The notes beneath the pieces were generated by a model. The model searched no databases and was not told the DNA's origin. It was given only the letters and a program-made list of their open reading frames with translations. Shown one piece after another: positions 16,806 to 24,522 of a DNA stretch of 64,000 bases (position 1 is the stretch's first letter; every line of letters starts with the position of its first letter). This stretch comes from CADCVQ01 sp038260305 (GTDB taxonomy: Bacteria > Actinomycetota > Thermoleophilia > Solirubrobacterales > Solirubrobacteraceae), in the NCBI GenBank assembly GCA_038260305.1, contig JBBSNY010000014.1, forward strand, positions 31,109-95,108, written 5' to 3'. The position numbers and the translations under genes were made by a program.

Positions 16806-18182
16806 CTACGTTCGGTCGAGCACGGCCACGCATTCGATGTGCGGGGTCTGCGGGAACATGTCGACTGGCGCGACGCGGCGCAGGGCGTAGCCGGCCTCGA
16901 CGAGCTGGGCGGCGTTCGGGGCGAGCGTCGTCGGGTTGCAGGAGATGTAGACGATCCGCCGCGGCGAGGCCTCGATGATGCGGCGTACGACCTTCTGCGA
17001 CAGGCCCGCGCGCGGCGGGTCGATCATGCAGACGTCGGGGCGACTGGCCTCGTCGACGAGCTCGCGCAGCGCGAGACGCACGTCGCCGGCGAAGAACTTC
17101 GCGTTGTCGATCTCGTTGCGTTTGGCGTTGGCGATCGCGTCGGCGACGGCCGGCTCGACGATCTCAAGGCCCCACACCTCGCCGGCGCGGGCCGCGATCG
17201 TGAGGCCGACGGTGCCGATCCCGCAGTACAGGTCGAAGACCCGCTCCCAGCCCTTCAGGTCGGCGAACTCGGCGGCGATCTCGTACAGCCGCTCGGCCAT
17301 CTCGGTGTTCGTCTGAAAGAACGCGAGCGGCGAGATCGCGAGACGCAGGCCGCCGATCTCCTCCTCGAGCGCGGGCGCGCCCGCGATCAGCGACGTGTCG
17401 CCGCCCGACGTCGTCTCGGCGAGCTCGTCGGTGCGCGTCCACATCAGGCCCTCGCACTCGACGGCGGCGGCGAGCGACGACGTGTCGAGCTCACCCGGAC
17501 CGGTCACGATCCGCACCTGCAGCGCGCCCGTGCGGCGGCCCTCGCGGATGACGAGGTTGCGCAGTAGACCCGTGTGCGTGCGACGGTCCATCGCCTGCAA
17601 GCCGTTCTCACGACACCACCCGACGACCTGCTCGCGGGCGAGGTTCGAGCGCTCGGAGGCCAGCAGGCAGTCGCTCACGGGCAGGATCTCGTGCCACGAG
17701 CCCGGGGCGTGGAAGCCACACACGAGCGAGCCGTCATCGGCCGTGCCGAACGAGTACTCGAGCTTGTTGCGGTAGCGCCACTGCTCGACGGCCGGGACGA
17801 TCTCGTCGAGCACGAAGCCGTCGAGCTTGCCGATCCGCGTCAGCGCGTCACGCACCTGCTCCTGCTTGACGGCGAGCTGGCGCTCGTAGGGCAGCACCTG
17901 CCACGGCGCGCCCGGATGGTCGGCCAGCGGGGCGATGCGCTCGGGACTCGGCTCGAGCACGTCGAGCGTGCGCGCCTCGGCGTAGCCGCGCTTGCGCTTC
18001 GTGACGACGGCACGGACGCGATCGCCCGGGATCGCGCCGCTGACGAAGACGACGTAGCCGCCGCGTCCGTCGTCAGTCGACCCTTCGAGGCGGGCGATGC
18101 CGTTGCCGCCGTAGGCGAGCGACTCGACGCGCAGCTCGAGCTCGGCACCGCGCTCGGGGCGCGTGAACGTGGAGGTCTCCAT
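16806..18182 (-). CDS. TrmA/RumA-family RNA (uracil-5-)-methyltransferase
   Basis: The 458 residues contain an N-terminal TRAM domain (about 10-70) and a C-terminal SAM methyltransferase domain. The latter has VFDLYCGIGTVGL, MIDPPRAGL, the catalytic Cys in YISCNPTTLA and the catalytic Glu in HIECVAVL. It should methylate C5 of uridine in rRNA or tRNA. The Cys residues that bind the 4Fe-4S cluster in E. coli RumA (after the TRAM domain) are absent. The region reads PLADHPGAPWQVLPYERQL, with Ala, Pro and His in their places. TATCCT lies 7 bp before the ATG. The exact target nucleotide is unknown. Confidence 0.85.
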   Translation of the reverse strand: METSTFTRPERGAELELRVESLAYGGNGIARLEGSTDDGRGGYVVFVSGAIPGDRVRAVVTKRKRGYAEARTLDVLEPSPERIAPLADHPGAPWQVLPYERQLAVKQEQVRDALTRIGKLDGFVLDEIVPAVEQWRYRNKLEYSFGTADDGSLVCGFHAPGSWHEILPVSDCLLASERSNLAREQVVGWCRENGLQAMDRRTHTGLLRNLVIREGRRTGALQVRIVTGPGELDTSSLAAAVECEGLMWTRTDELAETTSGGDTSLIAGAPALEEEIGGLRLAISPLAFFQTNTEMAERLYEIAAEFADLKGWERVFDLYCGIGTVGLTIAARAGEVWGLEIVEPAVADAIANAKRNEIDNAKFFAGDVRLALRELVDEASRPDVCMIDPPRAGLSQKVVRRIIEASPRRIVYISCNPTTLAPNAAQLVEAGYALRRVAPVDMFPQTPHIECVAVLDRT

Positions 18183-18189
18183 CGCGCCC

Positions 18190-18195
18190 AGGATA
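18190..18195 (-). promoter_or_regulatory. -10 hexamer TATCCT before the RNA methyltransferase gene
   Basis: On the minus strand TATCCT lies 7 bp upstream of ATG 18182. A leaderless transcript is predicted. Confidence 0.5.
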
Positions 18196-18284
18196 TGCGG
18201 CGCGTGCCGAGCCCGGGCCCCAGCCCCAGCCCGAGCGCCGCCATGGCCGCCGCCACCGACATCGCCGCGAACCGCCGCACGCCC

Positions 18285-18455
18285 TCAGCGCCGCCTCGCG
18301 TCGATCGCCGAGCGCGCGCGCCGATCGATTGCGGTCGCGACATCGCGAGCCTGGCGGCTCGCGACCTGGGCGAACACCGACGCGAGCTGCACGATGTCGT
18401 CGCGTGTCATGCGCAGGTACTTGCCGGTCAGGTGCAGCAACCCACCCCGCCTCAC
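18285..18455 (-). CDS. Possible 56-residue protein overlapping the argF stop
   Basis: A GTG at 18455 overlaps the argF stop codon as GTGA. It opens a 56-codon frame with a helical, charged sequence (TRDDIVQLASVFAQVASRQA and an Arg-rich end). A second start, ATG 18410, would give 41 residues. The GTGA coupling is the main support, and the short length and high GC leave chance possible. The family is not recognised. Confidence 0.35.
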   Translation of the reverse strand: MRRGGLLHLTGKYLRMTRDDIVQLASVFAQVASRQARDVATAIDRRARSAIDARRR

Positions 18456-19324
18456 CGCAGCAGCAACTCCAGCAGCGCCTTCTGCGCATGCCGGCGGTTC
18501 TCGGCCTGCTCCCAGATGCGCTCTCGCGCGCCGTAGAGGACCTCGGCGGTGATCTCCTCGCCGGGGTGCGCGGGCAGGCAGTGCAGCGCGATCGCGCCCG
18601 ACGCCGCGCGGTCGAGCAGCGCGTCGTCGAGTTGATACGGGGCGAGCGCGGCGCGGCGCTCGTCGGCCGTCTCCTCGTCGCCCATGCTGACCCAGACGTC
18701 GGCGTAGATCGCGTGCGCGCCCGTGACCGCCTCCGCCGGGTCGTCGGTCAGGACGGCGCCGGGCGCGCCGGTCAGCGCGTAGCCCGCGGGCGAGGCGACG
18801 GCGACCTCGACGCCGACGATCGCCCCCATCAGAGCGAGCGAGCGCGCGACGTTGTTGCCGTCGCCGACGTAGGCGATCTTCAGTCCCTCGAGGCGGCCGA
18901 ACTCCTCGCGCAGCGTCATCAGGTCGGCAAGCGCCTGGCACGGGTGGTGGCCGGCGGTCAGCATGTTGAAGACCGGTACCGTCGCCGCCTCGGCGAGCTC
19001 CTCGAGCAGCGCGTCGGGCCCCGTCCGGATGCCGATCGCCGCCATGTGGCGCGACAGGATCCGCGCCGTGTCACCGACCGACTCGCCGCGCGAGAGCTGC
19101 AACTCGCCCGAGCGCAGCACGACCGGGTTGCCGCCAAGCTCGAAGACGCCGGCCTCGAACGACAGCCGCGTGCGGGTCGAGGGCTTCTCGAAGATCAGGG
19201 CGATGCTGCGGCCCTCGAGCGCCCGCGAGGACAGCGGCGCGGCCTTGAGCGCGTCCGCTCGGTCCAGCAGCGCGACGATCTCGTCGCGGTCAAACTCGGT
19301 CCCGGTGAGCAGGTGGCGCGTCAA
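18452..19324 (-). CDS. argF: Ornithine carbamoyltransferase
   Basis: The protein has 290 residues, slightly short for the family. It carries the carbamoyl-phosphate motif EKPSTRTRLSFE near 47-58, the HPCQALADL motif near 126, and the ornithine-binding Cys loop HCLPAHPGEE near 255. It catalyses carbamoyl transfer from carbamoyl phosphate to ornithine, giving citrulline in arginine synthesis. No other arg genes are near, so it is dispersed from the pathway. TTG 19324 is the start, with TACACT 7 bp upstream. The divergent EEP gene begins 20 bp away. Confidence 0.92.
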   Translation of the reverse strand: MTRHLLTGTEFDRDEIVALLDRADALKAAPLSSRALEGRSIALIFEKPSTRTRLSFEAGVFELGGNPVVLRSGELQLSRGESVGDTARILSRHMAAIGIRTGPDALLEELAEAATVPVFNMLTAGHHPCQALADLMTLREEFGRLEGLKIAYVGDGNNVARSLALMGAIVGVEVAVASPAGYALTGAPGAVLTDDPAEAVTGAHAIYADVWVSMGDEETADERRAALAPYQLDDALLDRAASGAIALHCLPAHPGEEITAEVLYGARERIWEQAENRRHAQKALLELLLR

Positions 19325-19331
19325 GTCGGGC

Positions 19332-19337
19332 AGTGTA
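19332..19337 (-). promoter_or_regulatory. -10 hexamer TACACT before argF
   Basis: On the minus strand TACACT lies 7 bp upstream of TTG 19324. It supports a leaderless TTG start. Confidence 0.45.
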
Positions 19338-19344
19338 CGCCGCT

Positions 19345-20031
19345 GTGCGTGTCGTCACCTGGAACCTCTTCCACGGCCGTGCGCTGCCCGCCGCCGGGCG
19401 CGATCTACGCGAGGAGTTCGCGGCCGCGCTCGCCGGCTGGGCGTGGGACGTCGCGCTCCTGCAGGAGGTCCCGCCGTGGTGGCCGCCGGAGCTGGCGCGC
19501 GCCTGCGAAGCGCAGCACAGCGCGGCGCTGACCTCGCGCAACCTCGGGCTCGCGCTGCGGCGCGCGATCGCGCGGCGCGCGCCCGACCTCATGAAGTCAA
19601 ACGGCGGCAGCGCGAATGCGATCCTCGTGCGATCGAGCGCGGGGGCGATCGTCGACGAGCGCCGCGTGCTGCTGCGCCGCCTGCCGGAGCGCCGCGTCTG
19701 CCATGCGGTGGCGCTCGCCGACGGGACGTGGTGCGCGAACCTCCACGCGCAGGTGCACTCGGCCGAACGCGCGCAGGCCGACATCGAGCGGGCGGCCGCC
19801 GCGACGCTCGCGTGGTCGGGTCCAGGGCCGGTGCTGCTGGGCGGTGACTTCAACGTGCGAGAGCCGGTGGCGGCCGGCCTACAGCGGCTCGGCGGCCACG
19901 GCGTCGATCATGTCCTCGGACGCGGCTTCGTCGTCGCCGGCGCGCCCGAGTTCCCCGACCGGGGCTTGTTATCGGATCACGCGGCGGTCATCGTGACGCT
20001 GCTGCCGCTCGCGGGTGCCGCCGGCCGGTAG
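19345..20031 (+). CDS. Endonuclease/exonuclease/phosphatase (EEP) family protein
   Basis: The 228 residues (GTG 19345; GTG 19333 also possible) show the EEP fold signature. VVTWNLFHG stands at the start, ALLQEVPP supplies the metal-binding Glu, SANAIL follows, LLGGDFNV supplies Asp and Asn, and LLSDHAAV near the end has the catalytic Asp-His. The enzyme is a metal-dependent hydrolase of phosphodiester or phosphomonoester bonds. Whether it acts on DNA, nucleotides or lipids cannot be told. The absence of a signal peptide indicates a cytoplasmic protein. Confidence 0.75.
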   Translation: MRVVTWNLFHGRALPAAGRDLREEFAAALAGWAWDVALLQEVPPWWPPELARACEAQHSAALTSRNLGLALRRAIARRAPDLMKSNGGSANAILVRSSAGAIVDERRVLLRRLPERRVCHAVALADGTWCANLHAQVHSAERAQADIERAAAATLAWSGPGPVLLGGDFNVREPVAAGLQRLGGHGVDHVLGRGFVVAGAPEFPDRGLLSDHAAVIVTLLPLAGAAGR

Positions 20032-20073
20032 GGTCGCTGCGTCGCCACCCCTTCGCACGACCCGGGAGCACCC

Positions 20074-20490
20074 ATGTCTCGCCTGTCAGCCACCCTCCTC
20101 GCCTGTCTTTCCGTCGCGGCCGCCGGCACGCTCGCCGCCTGCGGCTCGAGCAACGACTCGAGCAGCGCTGCCAAGAGCACGAGCACCCCCGCGGCGCAGC
20201 CGGCACCGCCGCCGGCGGCCGCGGCCGCGAAGTCCGGCGTCGTCGACGTGAACATGAAGAACATCAAGTTCGTCCCCGAGGCGATCACCGTGAAGGTCGG
20301 TCAGAAGATCCACTGGACGAACACGGACACCCCGCCGCACACGGTCACGGCAAGGTCCGGCGCGACGTTTGACTCCGGCAACATGAACCCTGGCGATACG
20401 TTCGACTACACGCCGACTAAGGCCGGAACGATCCACTACTACTGCCAGATCCACGCAGGGCAGGTCGGCACGATCACCGTCACGAAGTAG
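20074..20490 (+). CDS. Cupredoxin lipoprotein with predicted axial Gln ligand
   Basis: This 138-residue protein has a lipoprotein signal with the lipobox LAAC (Cys23). A Ser/Pro/Ala linker follows to about 54, then a single cupredoxin domain. Copper ligands are His89 (PPHTV), Cys124 and His127 in YCQIHAGQ. The position occupied by Met in amicyanin is Gln130 here. Axial Gln is known in stellacyanin-type proteins, where it lowers the reduction potential. It is therefore a surface-anchored electron carrier or copper-binding protein. A GGGAG sequence lies shortly before the ATG, and TAGGGT near 20030 may be its -10. It converges with the minus-strand genes. Confidence 0.8.
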   Translation: MSRLSATLLACLSVAAAGTLAACGSSNDSSSAAKSTSTPAAQPAPPPAAAAAKSGVVDVNMKNIKFVPEAITVKVGQKIHWTNTDTPPHTVTARSGATFDSGNMNPGDTFDYTPTKAGTIHYYCQIHAGQVGTITVTK

Positions 20491-20497
20491 CGCGCGG

Positions 20498-20983
20498 TCA
20501 GGAGCTCGGGCGCAGCCCGAAGCCGCGCAGCATGAGCATCGCGCGCGCCGCGGTGGAACCGGGCTTCGGCAGCACCCCGAGTTGAATCGCCGCGTCGTAG
20601 AGATCGAAGAACGCCCGCGCGCGCCACAGTCGCGTGCGAGCCTCGTCGAGCTCGCAGTAGAGGACCGTCTGGACGACGATCGCCCGACCCGACGCGGGGA
20701 ACTCGCCGAGCTGACCGCTGTGCGTCGCCAGCAGCCGCGCGGGCGCGGCGACGAAGCGCCCGTCCGACAGGCGCTCGCCGGTCGTCTCCAGGCGCGCGTC
20801 CGGGGCGCCCGTGCGCAGGCGCGCGATGTGGCCGGCGAGCGCGGCGGGACCGATCAGCGGCTTGAACGTGAGCGGGTCCTCGTAGTGCAGGTCGGGCGCG
20901 CAGGACGCGGCGATCTCGGCCGCGAAGTCGCTCGCCGACCACGACGCCTGGAAGCGATCGAGGAGCGCGTCGACGGAGCTCAC
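20498..20983 (-). CDS. SnoaL/NTF2-like fold protein at the end of the thi operon
   Basis: From GTG 20983, which overlaps the thiG stop as GTGA, the product is 161 residues. The start (VDALLDRFQASWSASDFAAE) and the HYEDPLTFKPLIGPAALAGH segment are typical of SnoaL-like or steroid-isomerase-like cone folds. These domains bind small hydrophobic ligands or act as cyclases and isomerases. The overlap implies co-expression with thiamine thiazole genes. No thiamine role is established for such a protein, so the link may be operonic convenience. Confidence 0.65.
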   Translation of the reverse strand: MSSVDALLDRFQASWSASDFAAEIAASCAPDLHYEDPLTFKPLIGPAALAGHIARLRTGAPDARLETTGERLSDGRFVAAPARLLATHSGQLGEFPASGRAIVVQTVLYCELDEARTRLWRARAFFDLYDAAIQLGVLPKPGSTAARAMLMLRGFGLRPSS

Positions 20984-21756
20984 TCGGCGAACTCCGCCAT
21001 GCCCTGCAGCGGCGAGCTCGCCCGCGCGTGCGTGCGCCGGGCGATCCGCCCGGCCCCACGCGCGAGCATGCCCGCGAGCACCCCGTGGCGGATCGCGTGC
21101 GCCATCGCGACGGGATCCGCAGCGCGCGAGATCGCGCTCGCGCACAGCACGGCGTCGCAGCCGAGCTCCATCGCCAGCGCGGCGTCGGAGGCCGTGCCGA
21201 CGCCGGCGTCGAGGATCACCGGCACCCCGGCCTGTTCGACGATCAGCGTGATGTTCGCCGGGTTCGCGATCCCCATGCCGCTGCCGATCGGCGAGCCAAG
21301 CGGCATGACCGCGGCGCAGCCGGCGTCCTCGAGTCGGCGCGCGAGGACCGGGTCGTCGTTCGTGTACGGCAGCACGACGAAGCCGTCGTCGACGAGCTGC
21401 TCGGCGGCGTGCAGCAGCTCGGGCGCATCGGGCAGCAGCGTGCGCTCGTCGCCGATGACCTCGAGCTTGACCCAGTCGGTCTGCAGCGCCTCGCGGGCGA
21501 GCTGCGCGGTCAGGACCGCGTCGCGCGCCGTGAAGCAGCCGGCGGTGTTCGGCAGCACGTCGACGCCTTTGGCGCGAATGACGTCGAGCAGCGAGCCCTG
21601 CGCGGTCGCGTCGATGCGGCGCATCGCGACGGTGACGAGCTCGGTCTCGCAGGCGTCGATCACCTCGGCGAGGGTCTGCAGGCTCCTGAAGCCGCCGGTG
21701 CCGAGCAGCAGTCGCGAGCCAAGCTCGCGGCCGGCGATGTGCAGCGAAGCGGTCAT
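20980..21756 (-). CDS. thiG: Thiazole synthase
   Basis: This 258-residue protein has the TIM-barrel signature of ThiG. LLLGTGGFRS stands at the N-terminus, the Schiff-base Lys is in DWVKLEVIGD near 95, and the phosphate loops PLGSPIGSG and DAGVGTASDAA follow. It condenses deoxyxylulose phosphate, dehydroglycine and ThiS thiocarboxylate into the thiazole of thiamine. ATG 21756 overlaps the thiS stop as ATGA. Expression should follow the TPP riboswitch upstream of thiO. Confidence 0.95.
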   Translation of the reverse strand: MTASLHIAGRELGSRLLLGTGGFRSLQTLAEVIDACETELVTVAMRRIDATAQGSLLDVIRAKGVDVLPNTAGCFTARDAVLTAQLAREALQTDWVKLEVIGDERTLLPDAPELLHAAEQLVDDGFVVLPYTNDDPVLARRLEDAGCAAVMPLGSPIGSGMGIANPANITLIVEQAGVPVILDAGVGTASDAALAMELGCDAVLCASAISRAADPVAMAHAIRHGVLAGMLARGAGRIARRTHARASSPLQGMAEFAE

Positions 21757-21956
21757 CCGCCCTGCGTCGCCGTGACGATCTCCACGCGCGATCCGTCGGA
21801 GACGGTGCGCGTCGGCCAGACGCCGCGGCGCGCGACCTCCGCGTCGACGGCAACCGCGATGCCGGCCGTGTCGGGATCGATGTCGATCGCGAGCAGGACG
21901 TCGCGGATCGTCGGGGCGCTGCCGGCCTCGGTCGGGGTGCCGTTGACGTAGATCAT
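21753..21956 (-). CDS. thiS: Sulfur carrier protein ThiS
   Basis: The 67-residue ubiquitin-like protein ends in the diagnostic Gly-Gly (VTATQGG), whose C-terminus is thiocarboxylated to donate sulfur to thiazole. The N-terminal MIYVNGTPTE matches the family start. Both ends overlap neighbouring genes as ATGA, which fixes the boundaries. The adenylating enzyme ThiF is not in this operon and must be supplied from elsewhere. Confidence 0.93.
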   Translation of the reverse strand: MIYVNGTPTEAGSAPTIRDVLLAIDIDPDTAGIAVAVDAEVARRGVWPTRTVSDGSRVEIVTATQGG

Positions 21957-23107
21957 GCCGGGACCTCGTGGCGATCGAGCGCGAAACGGTCCGCGCGGAA
22001 CGCCGCCGGCGGGTCGATCCCGTCGAGCGCGTCGGCGACGAGCTCGGCGGTGACGGGCGTCAGCAGGATCCCGTTGCGGTGATGGCCCGTCGCCCAGTGC
22101 AGGCCGTCGACTCCCTCCGCCGGGCCAAGCACCGGCGCGTTGTCGGGCGTCGCCGGGCGCAGACCGGCCGACGTCTCCTCGACGACGAGCTCATGGACGC
22201 CGGGAACGAGCTCGCCGGCGTCGCGTAGCAGCTCGTAGAGGCCGCCGGCGGTGACCGTCGTATCGAAGCCGCGCTCCTCCGTGGTCGCGCCGAGCACGTA
22301 GCGACCGTCGCCGCGCGGGACGAGGTAGCCGCCCTCGAAGCGCACGATGCGCTCGAGCATGCCGGGCCCGTTGCGGTCGCGCAGCCGGATGATCTGACCC
22401 TTGACGGGGCGCAGCGGGAAGCGCGCGTCGTCCGGGATGCCCGCGAGCGCGCCGCTCCAGGCGCCGGCCGCGACGACGACCTGCTCGGTCGCGATGACGG
22501 AGCCGTCGTCGCAGCGCACGCCCGCGATCTTGGCGCCCTGCCACAAGACCCGTTCCGCGCCCCGACCCGTAGAGATGACAGCCCCTACGCGGCGGCCTGC
22601 CTCAGCGAGGGCGGCCACCGTCGCGCGGGGGTCTGTTGCGTGGTCGCCGGGGATGGCCAATGCAAGCCTTGTCGTGGGGGCGAGCGCGGGCTCGAGCCGG
22701 CGAGCTGCGCTTGGAAGCAGCCGCTTCACCGCGAGCCCGAGCTCGAGTCGCAGCGCGAGCTCACGTTCGAGCGCCTCGGCCTCGTCGCGATCGCGCGCGA
22801 CGACGAGCGCGCCGCAGCAGCGCAGCCCGGGATCGATGCCCGACGCCCGCGCGAGCTCGGCCGCGAACGCCGGCCAGGCGCGCGCGCTGCGCAAACCGAG
22901 CTCGAGCAGCGCGAGCTCGCCGGGGTCGGCCTCGGTGACCGGCGCGAGCATCCCGGCTGCGACGAACGAAGCGCCGCCGCCGAGCTCGCCGCGCTCGAGC
23001 ACGCAAACCGAGCGCCCGCGCTGCGCGGCACGCCACGCGATCGCGAGTCCGATCACGCCGCCGCCGATGACGACGACGTCGGCTCTTGCGGTGGGATCCT
23101 GCGGCAT
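21953..23107 (-). CDS. thiO: Glycine oxidase ThiO
   Basis: From ATG 23107 the protein has 384 residues. An N-terminal FAD-binding motif (VVVIGGGVIGLAIAWRAAQRG) and the DAO-type C-terminal segment ATGHHRNGILLTPVTA are present. ThiO oxidises glycine to dehydroglycine for ThiG, the aerobic route. An in-frame ATG at 23128 lies inside the TPP riboswitch, so it is rejected as a start. GAGG sits about 5 bp before ATG 23107. thiO, thiS, thiG and the SnoaL-like gene form one overlapping operon. Confidence 0.92.
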   Translation of the reverse strand: MPQDPTARADVVVIGGGVIGLAIAWRAAQRGRSVCVLERGELGGGASFVAAGMLAPVTEADPGELALLELGLRSARAWPAFAAELARASGIDPGLRCCGALVVARDRDEAEALERELALRLELGLAVKRLLPSAARRLEPALAPTTRLALAIPGDHATDPRATVAALAEAGRRVGAVISTGRGAERVLWQGAKIAGVRCDDGSVIATEQVVVAAGAWSGALAGIPDDARFPLRPVKGQIIRLRDRNGPGMLERIVRFEGGYLVPRGDGRYVLGATTEERGFDTTVTAGGLYELLRDAGELVPGVHELVVEETSAGLRPATPDNAPVLGPAEGVDGLHWATGHHRNGILLTPVTAELVADALDGIDPPAAFRADRFALDRHEVPA

Positions 23108-23111
23108 TGCA

Positions 23112-23196
23112 CCTCGCTTCGCCGGCATGACCCGGATCAGCTGTTGACGGTCGGCGTGACGCCCTCTCAGCCCGCGCTCGCAGGCTCCCGTAGCGG
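23112..23196 (-). promoter_or_regulatory. TPP riboswitch (THI element) before thiO
   Basis: Read on the minus strand, this segment contains the conserved blocks of the thiamine pyrophosphate aptamer in order: CGGGAGCC, GGCTGAGAGGG, then CTGATCCGGGTCATGCCGG and GCGAAG. The 3' end runs directly into the GAGG ribosome-binding site of thiO. This suggests control of translation initiation by sequestering that site when TPP is bound. Confidence 0.93.
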
Positions 23197-23238
23197 CAAT
23201 GGTAGAGGGTGCGGTGGGGGCGCTCGAAGCGACGTTGC

Positions 23239-23244
23239 GACAAT
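23239..23244 (+). promoter_or_regulatory. -10 hexamer GACAAT before thiE
   Basis: GACAAT lies 6 bp before GTG 23251. If used, thiE would be leaderless and outside control of the riboswitch on the other strand. Confidence 0.4.
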
Positions 23245-23250
23245 GGTCGG

Positions 23251-23910
23251 GTGACCTCCTTCGACGAACGCCTGGCGCTGCTACGCAAGGCGGTGCTCTA
23301 CCTCGTCTGCGATCTGCGTCCCGGCGGGCGGGCGCTCGAGGACGTGCTCGCGCCTGCGCTTGCCGGCGGCGTCGACATCGTGCAGCTGCGCGACAAGCAG
23401 GCCACGCGCGACGAGCTGCTCGCCGGCGCCGCGATCGCGCGCCGCCTGTGCGATGACGCCGGCGCGCTGCTGATCCTCAACGACCGGCCCGACCTCGTGC
23501 TGGAGGCCGGCGCCGACGGCTGCCACGTCGGGCAGGACGACATGGACGCGCCCGACGCCCGCGCGCTCGCGGGTGAGAGCGCGATCGTCGGGCAGTCGAC
23601 GCACTTCCCGAACGAGATCGACGCCGCGACGAGCGCCGACTACATCGGCGTCGGCCCGGTATTCGCGACGCCGACGAAGCCCGGCCGCGCGGCCGTCGGG
23701 TTCGAGCTCGTGCGCTACGCCGGCGCGCACGCGCCGCTGCCGTTCTTCGCGATCGGCGGGATCGACGCCACGAATGTGGACGCGGTCGTCGATGCAGGCG
23801 CGCGGCGGATCGCTGTCGTGCGGGCGATCACCGAGGCGGCCGATCCGCGCGCCGCGGCGGCCGCGCTGCGTGCGGCGCTCAGCCGGGAGCGGATCGATGG
23901 CGTCGCGTAG
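23251..23910 (+). CDS. thiE: Thiamine-phosphate synthase
   Basis: From GTG 23251 the protein has 219 residues. TIM-barrel motifs of ThiE are VDIVQLRDKQ, LILNDRPDL, DGCHVGQDDM, GQSTHF, YIGVGPVFATPTK and FFAIGGIDATN. It joins HMP diphosphate and thiazole phosphate to thiamine phosphate. It is divergent from the thiO operon, with the riboswitch on the opposite strand. The next gene begins 14 bp before its stop. Confidence 0.93.
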   Translation: MTSFDERLALLRKAVLYLVCDLRPGGRALEDVLAPALAGGVDIVQLRDKQATRDELLAGAAIARRLCDDAGALLILNDRPDLVLEAGADGCHVGQDDMDAPDARALAGESAIVGQSTHFPNEIDAATSADYIGVGPVFATPTKPGRAAVGFELVRYAGAHAPLPFFAIGGIDATNVDAVVDAGARRIAVVRAITEAADPRAAAAALRAALSRERIDGVA

Positions 23911-24511
23911 CCGCAAGCGGCGGTCGCCGCCGCCCGCGGCTGCGCTGGAGGGGTCTTCGCCAAAGCGTCCATATGGTGGACGCAACGACGAAGACCCCCT
24001 CACGTCCCGCGATCTGTCGCCGGAAGAGCTCGCTGCGCTCGAGCTCGATCCGATGGCCCGCCGCTACGCGCGCAGTCGCGCGAAGGACGAGGCCGTGCGC
24101 CGGGGGCTTGAGCCGCTCGCGCCCGGCGAGCGCCCGGGCGTCGTCACCGTCGCCGCGATCATCGCGTTCGCGTTCGCGTTCGCGAACGTCATCGCGACGT
24201 TCGCCGTCAAGGGACTCACGACGAGCCAGGGGAACCCGACCACCGTCTCCTACCTCACCATGGCGATCCTCGTCCTGGCCGGTGTCGGGATGCTCGCGCG
24301 TCAGTACTGGGCCGTGCTGCTCTTCGAGTGCATCCTCGGCCTGCAGATCGTCGTCCTCTCGCTCGCCTTCACGCGCGTGCAGAAGTGGTGGCTGGCGATC
24401 TGCATGGTGATCGCGATCGGGCTGCTGGGATATCTGTTCTGGAAGCTCATCCGCGCGATGGCGCGGCTGCAGATGCCGCCGCCGCCCGGACCTGCGCAAC
24501 CCAAGCGATAG
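23897..24511 (+). CDS. Four-span membrane protein of unknown function
   Basis: From ATG 23897 the protein has 204 residues. A basic N-terminal region (SRSRKRR) and a polar stretch to about 80 are followed by four hydrophobic spans. The spans lie at about 88-108, 117-137, 140-160 and 165-187. The tail is Pro-rich (MPPPPGPAQPKR). It overlaps thiE by 14 bp and so is likely co-transcribed. No transport or catalytic motif is recognised. A vitamin uptake role would be speculation. Confidence 0.6.
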   Translation: MASRSRKRRSPPPAAALEGSSPKRPYGGRNDEDPLTSRDLSPEELAALELDPMARRYARSRAKDEAVRRGLEPLAPGERPGVVTVAAIIAFAFAFANVIATFAVKGLTTSQGNPTTVSYLTMAILVLAGVGMLARQYWAVLLFECILGLQIVVLSLAFTRVQKWWLAICMVIAIGLLGYLFWKLIRAMARLQMPPPPGPAQPKR

Positions 24512-24514
24512 CCT
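24509..24514 (+). promoter_or_regulatory. -10 hexamer TAGCCT overlapping the preceding stop
   Basis: TAGCCT starts with the TAG stop of the upstream gene and lies 8 bp before ATG 24523 of the dihydrolipoyl dehydrogenase gene. Confidence 0.45.
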
Positions 24515-24522
24515 GGCGCCCC

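Noticed and set aside
23108..23128. ThiO start at ATG 23128
   Set aside because: This ATG lies inside the TPP aptamer; ATG 23107 follows a ribosome-binding site and matches the family N-terminus.
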